Below are positions 54,440 through 62,587 of a stretch of 64,000 bases of DNA, in pieces. The translations under genes were made by a program, and so were the position numbers. The stretch lies in assembly GCA_039888615.1 (NCBI GenBank), contig JBDQQS010000001.1; one strand, given 5' to 3'. Source of the stretch: Flavimaribacter sp039888615 (GTDB lineage: Bacteria; Pseudomonadota; Alphaproteobacteria; Rhizobiales; Rhizobiaceae). Every line of letters begins with the position of its first letter. Within the stretch, counting starts at the first letter, position 1. The notes beneath the pieces are model-generated. The model worked only from the letters and a program-made list of their open reading frames with translations. It did not search any database and had not been told where the DNA came from.

Positions 54440-55751
54440 TCCGCTTCTGGCCGGATTGATGTTTCCGGCGCTGTTCGCGCTGATCCTTTTGGGTTTGCCG
54501 GTCAGTTTCAGCCTCATCGCCACGGCGTTCGGTTTCGCGCTGCTTTCCTTCGGCGATATCGCGCCAAATCAGCTCTTTCGATTTCTCGATTCCGTCGCCT
54601 CCAATCCGACCTATGCGGCGATCCCGCTGTTCGTGTTCATGGGCGCAATGCTTGAACGCTCGGGCATCGCCGTGCGTTTGTTCGATGCGATGCGCCTCTG
54701 GCTCGGCCGGCTCCCCGGCGGACTGGCGCTGGCGGCGATCTCCATGTGTGCGATCTTCGCCGCCGGAACCGGCATTGTCGGCGCCGTGGAGGTTATGGTC
54801 GGCATGATGGCGATCCCCGCCATGCAGAAATATCGATACTCCAACGATCTGATCGCAGGCACGATCTGCGCGGGAGGATCGCTCGGCACAATGATCCCGC
54901 CCTCAATCGTCGTCGTGGTCTATGCGACGCAGGCCCAGGTCTCCATCGGAGACATGTTCGCCGCCATCGTGCTGCCTTCCCTGCTCATGGTCGCCTTCTT
55001 CCTTGGCTATGCGCTGCTGCGCTGCGCCGTGCGACCACAGGATGGTCCGCCGCTCGCCGCCGATGAACTGGCCATACCGCTCAACGAAAAACTTCGCATC
55101 ACGGCCACGTCGCTCCTTCCAGCCCTTGCGCTGGTGTTCGCCGTTGTCGGATCCATCATGGCGGGGATAGCCGCGCCCACCGAAGCCGCCGGCGTTGGCG
55201 CGCTTGGGACGATATTGCTGACCCTTTTCTATGGAGAACTGAAAGCTTCTGTTCTCTGGTTGGCGACGCGCGCGACACTGGTCATCACCGCAATGGTGAT
55301 GTTGATCGTAGTCGGCGGTACGATGTTCACGTCGATCTTTCAAGCGAATGGCGGCCGACAGCTCATCCAGGGCTTCCTCGATGCGATGAACCTGACGCCG
55401 AACCAGACGATTCTCGTGATCCTTCTTATCATCATGTTGCTCGGCTTCGTGCTCGACTGGATATCGATCGTATTGATATGTGTGCCGATCTACGATCCGC
55501 TGCTCAGGGCCGCAGGCATTGATCCCATATGGTTCGGCGTGCTTGCAATTGTCGCGATCCAGACCAGCTATCTCACGCCGCCGATGGCCCCCTCGCTGTT
55601 TTATCTGAGATCCATCGCGCCACCGGACATGAGCTATCGGCAGATGGCCTTCGGCGTCATGCCGTTCGTGCTGTGTCAGCTCCTGGTGCTTCTGGTGGTG
55701 TTTCTTTTACCAGGAACAGCGACCTGGCTTACCTCTTTCGTAGGATTCTGA
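54432..55751 (+). CDS. dctM: TRAP transporter large permease (DctM family)
   Basis: 439 residues, about 11-12 transmembrane helices. Family blocks: IPLFVFMGAMLERSGIA, GIVGAVEVMVGMMAIPAM, AGTICAGGSLGTMIPPSIVVVVYA, GIAAPTEAAGVGALG and PPMAPSLFYLRSIAP. It forms the transport channel with DctQ. The downstream molybdenum hydroxylase begins 28 bp later, so import and oxidation of one compound are probably linked. Confidence 0.94.
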   Translation: MHDPLLAGLMFPALFALILLGLPVSFSLIATAFGFALLSFGDIAPNQLFRFLDSVASNPTYAAIPLFVFMGAMLERSGIAVRLFDAMRLWLGRLPGGLALAAISMCAIFAAGTGIVGAVEVMVGMMAIPAMQKYRYSNDLIAGTICAGGSLGTMIPPSIVVVVYATQAQVSIGDMFAAIVLPSLLMVAFFLGYALLRCAVRPQDGPPLAADELAIPLNEKLRITATSLLPALALVFAVVGSIMAGIAAPTEAAGVGALGTILLTLFYGELKASVLWLATRATLVITAMVMLIVVGGTMFTSIFQANGGRQLIQGFLDAMNLTPNQTILVILLIIMLLGFVLDWISIVLICVPIYDPLLRAAGIDPIWFGVLAIVAIQTSYLTPPMAPSLFYLRSIAPPDMSYRQMAFGVMPFVLCQLLVLLVVFLLPGTATWLTSFVGF

Positions 55752-55778
55752 GGAGGACAGTATGAAGCTGAAGGCCGC

Positions 55779-58127
55779 ATGACGATAAAAGAAACAGGCA
55801 TAGGCGCCTCCATGTTGCGCCGGGAAGACGCGCGGTTCCTGGAGGGACGTGGTCGCTTCATTGGCGATATCGATATTCCGGGAATGCTTGACGTGGCGTT
55901 CCTCCGCTCACCTCTGGCGCACGCCCGCATAGCGTCAATCGACACGCCGGTCGACGCCGACGGTCGCGTTTTCACAGCCGCTGATCTTTCAGATGTGAAG
56001 CTTGTTCCCCCAGCATCCAAAGTGCCGGGTCATCGTATTGTCGCAGCGCCTCCGCTGGCCTTAGACCGCACACGTTATGTCGGCGAAATCATCGCTGCCT
56101 GCATTGCACCTACCCGGGCGGAGGCGGAAGATCTGGTGGAGACGCTGGCGCCGGACTTCGAAATGCTGCCGGTCATTGCGTCGATGGATGACGCGCTGTC
56201 AGACGATGGGACAAGGCTCTATGACGATTGGGACAACAATGTCTCGATGGAAACCGGCTTTGACTCCGGAATCGACGAGATCATCGCCAACGCGCCTGTC
56301 AAGGTGACCCGAGTGCTTGACATGGCCCGTCAGGCCATGGTTCCGCTGGAAGGAAAAGGAGTGCTGGCCTACTGGAGCGAGCGCGACGACCAACTGGTGG
56401 TCTATTCCTCGACGCAGTCTCCGCACCAGATACGAACCGCCCTGTGCGAGGCCCTTGGGCTGCAGCAAAGGCAGATCCGGGTCATCGCGCCAGACGTGGG
56501 CGGCGGATTCGGATACAAGGCGATTCTCCATCCGGAAGAGATCATTGTCGCGGCGCTGGCAATGAAAACCGGCCGACCACTGCGCTGGCTGGAAGACCGA
56601 TTCGAGCATCTGACCGCCGGGGCCAACGCCCGCGAGCACCGCTATGAAATGACCGCCTATGCGGACGATCGCGGGCGCGTACTTGCTATCGACGCGAAAC
56701 TGACCACAGATGGCGGGGCCTATTCCGTCTGGCCGCACACCAACGGTTTCGACGCGATACAGGCAAGCGGCATTCTCACGGGGCCTTACGACATTGGTGG
56801 TTACAGGGTCAAAACGCAAACGGTCGTGACCAACAAACCACCCCTCTCCCCCTACCGGGCGGTGGCGAGACCGGGCGCCTGTTTCGCCATTGAATGCACC
56901 ATGGACGCCGTCGCCCGGGCAGTCGGACGAGACCCGGCCGAGGTCCGGATCGACAATCTCGTCAAAGCTGAGGCGATGCCCTACAAAGCGATCACCGGCA
57001 AGGAATACGACAGCGGCGACTATCCGGCCTGTCTACTCCGCGCCATGGAGATGGTAGCGGAAGGGCCAAAGACACCCGCGCCCGGACGCTTGCTGGGCAC
57101 AGGATACGCAATCTACACCGAACATACCGCCGTCTCGACATCGACGATCTCGCATATCGGCATTCCGATGATGCCTGGTTTCGAACAGGCGGCGGCGCTC
57201 ATGCAACCGGACGGCAGCCTGGAATTGCGTGTCGGCGTGCAATCGCATGGCCAGGGCATGGAAACGACCATGGCCCAGATCGCAAGCCAGGTTCTTGGCA
57301 TAGAACCGGATCGTGTCGTTCTGCGTCACGGAGACACCGGACTGTCGCCGTTCTCAACTGGCACCTACGCCTCGCGCGCCATTGTGATGACAGGCGGCGC
57401 GGTAGCCGCCGCCTGCGACAAGATCGCGGTGAAACTTCGGGAGATCGCAGCCCATTTGATGCAATGCGAGCCGTCCAACGTACACCTGGAAGACGGGCAA
57501 CTGAGAGGACCTACCGCCACGATGACGATCGCGGAGGCAGCCGAAACCTGGCACTTCAGACCCTACGAACTTCCCGAAGACGTGTTGCGTGACGGTCTTG
57601 AGGTAACGGGCGGGTATAGACCCGATGGCGACAAGGGTCCGTTCGCCTATGCCGCCCATGCAGCGACGGTTTCGGTGGATCCGGAACTGGGAACCGTCGA
57701 ACTGCTTGACTACGTCGCTGTCGATGATTGCGGTACGCGGGTCAATCCGATGATCGTCGACGGCCAGGTGCTCGGCGGCGTCGTTCAGGGCATTGGCACT
57801 GGCTTGTTCGAGGAGTCGCCTTTCGACGATCAGGGCCAGCCGCTGGCAACGACATTTGCAGATTATTCACTGCCGACCGCGGCCGAGACGCCGATAATCC
57901 GGCTGGATCACAGTGAGACGCAATCGCCCTATACCCGATTTGGCGTAAAAGGCGTCGGTGAAGGCGGCGCCATTGCGCCGCCGGCGGCCGTGGTCAACGC
58001 GATCAACGACGCGCTCAGGCCGCTTGGAGCAGAATTATGCGCCGTGCCGGCCACGCCAAAGCGCGTTCTCGGAGCGATCTTTGACGCTCAGGATCGCGCC
58101 ATAGCCGATTTGGAGGTATCAAAGTGA
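55779..58127 (+). CDS. Molybdenum hydroxylase large (molybdopterin-binding) subunit, xanthine dehydrogenase/CoxL-like
   Basis: 782 residues. The molybdopterin-binding subunit of a three-part hydroxylase. Motifs: EDARFLEGRGRFIGDI, RQAMVPLEGKGVLAYW, APDVGGGFGYKAILHPEE (around 238-253), and the active-site loop PYRAVARPGACFAIE (358-372). The CO-dehydrogenase signature AYRCSFR is absent, so this is not a form I CO dehydrogenase. The catalytic glutamate lies near the C-terminus in GVKGVGEGGAIAPPAAVVNAI. Such enzymes add water-derived oxygen to N-heterocycles, aldehydes or aromatic acyl-CoA. The substrate is unknown. Confidence 0.92.
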   Translation: MTIKETGIGASMLRREDARFLEGRGRFIGDIDIPGMLDVAFLRSPLAHARIASIDTPVDADGRVFTAADLSDVKLVPPASKVPGHRIVAAPPLALDRTRYVGEIIAACIAPTRAEAEDLVETLAPDFEMLPVIASMDDALSDDGTRLYDDWDNNVSMETGFDSGIDEIIANAPVKVTRVLDMARQAMVPLEGKGVLAYWSERDDQLVVYSSTQSPHQIRTALCEALGLQQRQIRVIAPDVGGGFGYKAILHPEEIIVAALAMKTGRPLRWLEDRFEHLTAGANAREHRYEMTAYADDRGRVLAIDAKLTTDGGAYSVWPHTNGFDAIQASGILTGPYDIGGYRVKTQTVVTNKPPLSPYRAVARPGACFAIECTMDAVARAVGRDPAEVRIDNLVKAEAMPYKAITGKEYDSGDYPACLLRAMEMVAEGPKTPAPGRLLGTGYAIYTEHTAVSTSTISHIGIPMMPGFEQAAALMQPDGSLELRVGVQSHGQGMETTMAQIASQVLGIEPDRVVLRHGDTGLSPFSTGTYASRAIVMTGGAVAAACDKIAVKLREIAAHLMQCEPSNVHLEDGQLRGPTATMTIAEAAETWHFRPYELPEDVLRDGLEVTGGYRPDGDKGPFAYAAHAATVSVDPELGTVELLDYVAVDDCGTRVNPMIVDGQVLGGVVQGIGTGLFEESPFDDQGQPLATTFADYSLPTAAETPIIRLDHSETQSPYTRFGVKGVGEGGAIAPPAAVVNAINDALRPLGAELCAVPATPKRVLGAIFDAQDRAIADLEVSK

Positions 58128-58945
58128 AGGCGCCGGCTCTCGAATTCCACAGGCCGGATACGGTGGGGGCGGCCGTCGCCATTCTTGCCGACGGCGGTGG
58201 CGCGGCCCGCGTCCTAGCCGGCGGTCAGTCGCTGGTTCCCATGTTGAACCTGCGTGTGGCATTCGCCGAAACGCTCGTCGACATCGGAGCCATTCGGGAA
58301 CTCGCTACAATCGAAGATATCGGAGATCACATCCGCCTGGGCGCCTGTATAAGCCATGCGCGCATAGAGGATGGCGGGGCAGATAGTCACTGCAGCGGCA
58401 TGCTGCGCCATGTCGCCCGCAATATCGCCTATCGGGCAGTTCGCAACAGAGGGACCGTCGGCGGCAGCCTCGCCCATGCCGACCCCGCCGCTGACTGGCC
58501 GGTGGCGATGATAGCGCTTGGCGCAGATGTGGAAGTTTCCGGAACAAACGGAAATCGAAAGCTTCCTGTCGAGGAATTCATGATGGATGTATTCACGACG
58601 GCCTTGCAGGAAGACGAGATACTGACCGGCATATGTGTCCCCAAGGCCTCCCCTGACCTGCGGTGGTCTTTTCACAAGATGCGCAAGAAAGCCGGAGCCT
58701 TTGGCGAGGCGATCGCGGCTGCCGTCCAAGATCCGGAAAGCGGCTTCTGCCGCGTTGTCGCCGGCAGCAGCGCCATTGGCGGTCCGCAACGATTTGCCAT
58801 GCTCGAAAAGGCGCTCCAGGAAGGAGCTGTCGACGACGACACTATCCGGGATGCGCTGACCGGAGCTCTCGGCTCACTCGGCCGCTACGAGACACAGATC
58901 CATACTGTGTGCCTGAGGCGCGCGATGGAGGAGGTTCGAACGTGA
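58124..58945 (+). CDS. Molybdenum hydroxylase FAD-binding (medium) subunit
   Basis: 273 residues. FAD-binding PCMH domain with ARVLAGGQSLVPMLNLRVAFAETLVDIG and RNIAYRAVRNRGTVGGSLAHADPAADWPVAMIALGA, followed by a CO dehydrogenase flavoprotein C-terminal domain. It passes electrons from the 2Fe-2S subunit to the final acceptor. It overlaps the large subunit by 4 bp and the small subunit by 4 bp. Confidence 0.94.
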   Translation: MKAPALEFHRPDTVGAAVAILADGGGAARVLAGGQSLVPMLNLRVAFAETLVDIGAIRELATIEDIGDHIRLGACISHARIEDGGADSHCSGMLRHVARNIAYRAVRNRGTVGGSLAHADPAADWPVAMIALGADVEVSGTNGNRKLPVEEFMMDVFTTALQEDEILTGICVPKASPDLRWSFHKMRKKAGAFGEAIAAAVQDPESGFCRVVAGSSAIGGPQRFAMLEKALQEGAVDDDTIRDALTGALGSLGRYETQIHTVCLRRAMEEVRT

Positions 58946-59409
58946 CCACACTGTCACTCACCGTAAACGGCAGACAAGTCAGCACGGAAATCGACCCCCG
59001 ACTGAACCTTGCCGATTTTCTCCGCGAACGGCTGTCACTCAAAGGCACACATCTGGGATGCGAGCACGGCGCCTGCGGCGCCTGCACTGTTTTAATGGAC
59101 GGAATGCCGATCCGATCCTGCATCACCATGGCCGCCTCCTGCGATGGCGTCGAGATCACAACCGTCGAAGGTTATGACCAGGATCCCCTCATGTCGCGCC
59201 TTCGCAAGGCGTTTCGCGAGGAGCATGCTCTGCAGTGCGGATATTGCACGCCCGGCATGCTGGCGACAGCCTATGATATCGTCAGCCGGCTGGATCGGCC
59301 CGATGAAGACGAGATTCGAGCTGAACTTGCCGGCTGTGTTTGTCGATGCACCGGCTATCGCGGCATCGTACGCGCGATCAAACGATGCATCGCGGAAAAA
59401 AGCGCTTGA
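58942..59409 (+). CDS. Molybdenum hydroxylase 2Fe-2S (small) subunit
   Basis: 155 residues, start GTG 58942 within the overlapping GTGA. The plant-type N-terminal cluster uses the cysteines of GCEHGACGACTVLMDGMPIRSC. The C-terminal all-helical cluster uses CGYCTPGML and CVCRCTGYRGIVRAI. Complete length for the family (about 155-165). It ends the dctPQM-hydroxylase operon; the next gene lies on the opposite strand. Confidence 0.95.
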   Translation: MTTLSLTVNGRQVSTEIDPRLNLADFLRERLSLKGTHLGCEHGACGACTVLMDGMPIRSCITMAASCDGVEITTVEGYDQDPLMSRLRKAFREEHALQCGYCTPGMLATAYDIVSRLDRPDEDEIRAELAGCVCRCTGYRGIVRAIKRCIAEKSA

Positions 59410-59416
59410 AGGCCAA

Positions 59417-59563
59417 TCAGGCCGACACGCGCACCGACATTTCGCCGACCCGATCGATCCATGCATGCATGACATCGCCGGACTGAACAGGCGCGACGCC
59501 TTCCGGTGTGCCGGTCATGAAGATGTCTCCGGGATAGAGCGAATCATTCCAGGCGATCAACAA
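59417..59563 (-). pseudogene. C-terminal fragment of a fumarylacetoacetate hydrolase-family gene
   Basis: Read on the minus strand, the 48 codons before the stop at 59417-59419 give LLIAWNDSLYPGDIFMTG, then TPEGVAPVQSGDV and a closing segment ending MSVRVSA. The LYPGD...TGTPEGV block is the conserved C-terminal signature of FAH-family hydrolases and decarboxylases (catechol and homoprotocatechuate pathways). A stop codon lies directly upstream in frame and iclR ends 30 bp further on, so the other roughly 200 residues are missing. It marks a deletion in the aromatic-catabolism-like locus. Confidence 0.8.
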
Positions 59564-59592
59564 TCATTGGTAAGGAACTGACGAATTGCGCT

Positions 59593-60345
59593 CTAAATGG
59601 CGACGCTGCGACTTATTCTTCTTGCGGCGGCCTGGATCACTGCAGCCGCCTCCTCCGTGTCGATGTCTTTCGAGAAATATGGCGAGAAGGAAATGCTGAT
59701 CGCTGTTTTCGACGGCGCATTCGGCAGATCCAGCAATGCGCCGACCGATGTTATGCCTTCGATGTTTTCGTTTTCGACAATGGCGTAACCACGTTCGCGC
59801 GTTGCTTCGACTTCGGCAAGAAAAGCCTCCGGTGTCGTCAATGTGCTGCCGGTGATCGCCTGATAGGGTCCTGGGCCAAGTATCTCGAGTATCTCCGAAT
59901 CAGGCAGGCTGGCCAGAATGCATTTTCCGATCGCCGTGGAATGAAGCGGGATCGTGTCGCCGGGTTCGCAGCGCACCGAAACAAGCGCCTCTCCCGTAAC
60001 GCACAAAAGGTAGAACGCATTTTGTCCCTGCAGCGTCGCCATGTAGGAATCCACGCGGAGCTTTCGCGTCACCTCCTCAAGTTCTCTGCGCCCCTCGACC
60101 AGCAGCGCGTCACTGCGCGCGATCGCATTGCCGAACAAAATAGCCTGGTAGCCGACGCGATAACGGCGCGTTTCCGGATCACGCGCCAGATAGTTTCTTT
60201 CATTGAGCGTATTGACGAGACGCTGAACGGCGGCCGGGCTGACACCCAACTTGCGGGCCATATCGCGCGTGCCAAGCGGCTTGTCGGATTTCTGGACGAG
60301 TTCCAGAAGTTCAAGCCCACGTTCCAGAGACTGGTTCTTCGTCAT
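59593..60345 (-). CDS. IclR-family transcriptional regulator
   Basis: 250 residues. N-terminal winged helix: SLERGLELLELVQKSDKPLGTRDMARKLGVSPAAVQRLVNTLNE. The effector domain starts near LVEGRRELEEVTRKLRVDSYMATLQG and includes LHSTAIGKCILASLPDSE and GYAIVENENIEGITSVGALL, the IclR signature region. ATG 60345 has AGGAAG about 8 nt upstream. It sits 28 bp after the M24 gene and is probably co-transcribed with it. Likely regulates that operon and the TRAP-hydroxylase operon through the shared GTTCCGA motif. Confidence 0.93.
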   Translation of the reverse strand: MTKNQSLERGLELLELVQKSDKPLGTRDMARKLGVSPAAVQRLVNTLNERNYLARDPETRRYRVGYQAILFGNAIARSDALLVEGRRELEEVTRKLRVDSYMATLQGQNAFYLLCVTGEALVSVRCEPGDTIPLHSTAIGKCILASLPDSEILEILGPGPYQAITGSTLTTPEAFLAEVEATRERGYAIVENENIEGITSVGALLDLPNAPSKTAISISFSPYFSKDIDTEEAAAVIQAAARRISRSVAI

Positions 60346-60373
60346 GTGCGATCTTCCTGCATCCGCGCAACCT

Positions 60374-61549
60374 TCAAACCGGAGCGACTTGTCGCAATGC
60401 GCGCAACGAGGGCGTAATGCGCTCATACCCTTCATTCGTCACGATGACGGTGTCCTCGACCATTATGCCGCCCCACCCTCTTTCGTAGTAAGGCGTCTCC
60501 AGACAAAGCACCATTCCCGCCTCCAGTTCCGTCTCATTGCCGTATGCGATATAGGGAAATTCGTGGGAAGCAATGCCTATCCCGTGGCCGCAGTGGTTGC
60601 GCCTATAGTCTGGTATGCCGCCTTTTTGCACGGCGGCGACGGCTGCCTCGAATATGTCATGCGCCGAAGCGCCGGGTCTGATCATGTTGAGTTCCGTCAA
60701 CTCGCCGTCGAGCAACGCGTCGTATCGCTGCTCCGTCAGCGGCTCCGGTTCACCGCAGCAAAAACTGCGCGCCATGTCGGAATGATACCCTGAAAAACGT
60801 CCCCCCACATCGATGCGCACGATATCGCCCTGCTCTATCCGGCGCTCGGTCGCAAAAGCGTCCACGAGCGAACTCCGCTCCCCGGACGTCACGACGACAA
60901 ATCGTGGAACGCCGCCTTCCGCGACGATCACGCGCGAAATCTCGGCCGCCAGTTCCAGTTCCGTTGCCCCCGGACAAATCATCTTGCTTGCCGACGCTAT
61001 GGCGGCGTCCGTTGCCCGCGAGGCATGACGAAGACGATCCAACTCGCCGGACAATTTCACCGCGCGCGATCTGGCGAGAACGCTCGCCGCCGGCAAGCAT
61101 CGCCAATTTGACAACGCGCGGGTGACAATCGCCGTCGTGTCCGCGCGGTCGAGATCAAGCAGCATGGCGCCTTTTCCTGGCAGCTCGGATTCAAGTGCGG
61201 CCAGGACAGCGTCCTCATAATCCGCGTTGGCAGGGTGCGTCGCGATGCTGTTTTCCTCCTCGACGCCATAGACGAAGAATGTCCCGTATCGCCAAATCCG
61301 ACAGGACGCTCCAACGACCTCACGCGCCGCGCCTGCGTCACTGGCGCCGGTCACCAGCACGCACCGGCTTCGTGTTGCGACCAGCAACTGCCGGTAAGGC
61401 GCCATGTCATGGAGAATGGATCGGTAGCCGCAAAGATAGCCGATGTGATCCGGATTATCGGTAACAATCGCATCCGCGTCTGTAAACGAGAACGCACGAT
61501 CCCTGCACGCCGCCGCCAAGGTCTCTGCAGTCATATTAAATTCTGCCAT
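60374..61549 (-). CDS. M24-family metallopeptidase (creatinase/prolidase-like)
   Basis: 391 residues. N-terminal creatinase-type domain (residues 1-160) and a C-terminal pita-bread domain. The five metal ligands are in place: Asp in VRIDVGG, Asp in GYHSDMARSF, His in NHCGHGIG, Glu in VLCLETPYY and Glu in GIMVEDTV. Members include Xaa-Pro dipeptidases, creatinase and hydrolases of modified amino acids. Next to a TRAP importer and Mo hydroxylase it may cleave an amide or peptide-like precursor of the transported compound, which is speculative. Start ATG 61549 lies just after the inverted repeat. Confidence 0.92.
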   Translation of the reverse strand: MAEFNMTAETLAAACRDRAFSFTDADAIVTDNPDHIGYLCGYRSILHDMAPYRQLLVATRSRCVLVTGASDAGAAREVVGASCRIWRYGTFFVYGVEEENSIATHPANADYEDAVLAALESELPGKGAMLLDLDRADTTAIVTRALSNWRCLPAASVLARSRAVKLSGELDRLRHASRATDAAIASASKMICPGATELELAAEISRVIVAEGGVPRFVVVTSGERSSLVDAFATERRIEQGDIVRIDVGGRFSGYHSDMARSFCCGEPEPLTEQRYDALLDGELTELNMIRPGASAHDIFEAAVAAVQKGGIPDYRRNHCGHGIGIASHEFPYIAYGNETELEAGMVLCLETPYYERGWGGIMVEDTVIVTNEGYERITPSLRALRQVAPV

Positions 61550-61551
61550 CC

Positions 61552-61593
61552 AATGTTCCGATTAAAGGTACGTTATAACTATATTCGGAACAA
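61552..61593. promoter_or_regulatory. Inverted repeat upstream of the M24-iclR operon
   Basis: aatgttccgat (61552-61562) and ttcggaacaat (61583-61593) form a 9-base inverted repeat, centres about 31 bp apart (three helical turns). It starts 3 bp upstream of the M24 start codon, so bound protein would block transcription or initiation. The right half matches the site upstream of dctP at 13 bases. Confidence 0.6.
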
Positions 61594-61919
61594 TACCCTT
61601 AGCAGGTTTTGGTGCGCCGCCTCAACCATCGGATTTGCAGCGGAGCAACACGTACCTCATGACTGCGCACCTATTCGGGACCGGCCGCAATTGGCCTGAA
61701 CCCAATATGTCAGTGCACTGCGCTACCTTACACCGAATTAATTTGAATATCCCCGTCGGCAACCGACATTAGAAAAAGACAAGCCGACACACCAAGCTTC
61801 TCGAGGAGAGTGTTTCGGTCGGTGGCGCCGCCCAGGCGACGCATCGGGTGTCTGCAGGATCAGGCGTCGCCGAACAACCAGCGCTATGCGGGCTGATCCC
61901 TGGAATAAGGAGACAGAAG
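61594..61919. other. Intergenic region, no gene seen
   Basis: 326 bp between the M24 operator and the small plus-strand gene. Apart from a short gtcgg-caa-ccgac stem near 61754 and the ribosome binding site before 61920, I see nothing in it. Confidence 0.5.
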
Positions 61920-62369
61920 ATGACTTATCAGACCTACAAAAAGAACCAGGTGTCAGATTCGGCAGCTTATCCATTGCACCTTGCATTTTCTGCAGCAGAA
62001 AATCCGCTGCAGACCAGGCGAGCTGAAACCCTCGGCGATTTCATGCAAGTCACTCGCCTGATGAAGCGGGCGAGCCGCCGATATTCCGCCCCCCTGGATC
62101 CAAACCGGATCGGCCGGACACTCTCGCTGCTGAACCACGGCGGCGGCGGCCCGGACACAGGTTTCATTATTTTGGCGACCTACGCCGATGAGCCCGTCGG
62201 TTTCGCGCTGTCGCTCAACGCGCGGGGTAAGGATTCCGGCATTGTATGGCTGCATACAGAAGACATCCAAAACAGGGATCAGGTCACCAAGGCCCTGATC
62301 GCCGGCATGGACCGGATGCGCAGCGACTGGAAGAGCCGAAACGAGCCGCCAGTCAGACTGTCCGCCTGA
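61920..62369 (+). CDS. Hypothetical protein, 149 residues
   Basis: Not recognised with certainty. ATG 61920 has a perfect AAGGAG at 7-nt spacing, which supports translation. There is no signal peptide. The middle holds a basic helix (LGDFMQVTRLMKRASRRYSAPLD), then a beta-rich stretch FIILATYADEPVGFALSLNARGKDSGIVWLHTEDI and a C-terminal helix TKALIAGMDRMRSDWK. The order of a helix followed by strands containing EPVGFAL is reminiscent of a shortened GNAT fold, but no acetyl-CoA loop is visible. Confidence 0.65.
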   Translation: MTYQTYKKNQVSDSAAYPLHLAFSAAENPLQTRRAETLGDFMQVTRLMKRASRRYSAPLDPNRIGRTLSLLNHGGGGPDTGFIILATYADEPVGFALSLNARGKDSGIVWLHTEDIQNRDQVTKALIAGMDRMRSDWKSRNEPPVRLSA

Positions 62370-62587
62370 CACCCGATACACCGCCGCCTGCCGCAACTCT
62401 GCGACGGGCGGCGGTGACGTCAGTTTCCAGGATTGAGGATGCACACCTACTTAGACACACGTCATGGTATACGATGCCGGCGGGTGGGGGCATCCACCGC
62501 AACAGTTCATTCTCCTTGTTTAGCGCAATCCGTTATTATTTCTGCCTATGTCGATGAAATACGGGAAGGTCGTTATGGTTAGTATTA

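Noticed and set aside
55779..59409. Carbon monoxide dehydrogenase (coxLMS) annotation
   Set aside because: The large subunit lacks the AYRCSFR active-site loop that defines true aerobic CO dehydrogenase; a generic molybdenum hydroxylase call is safer.
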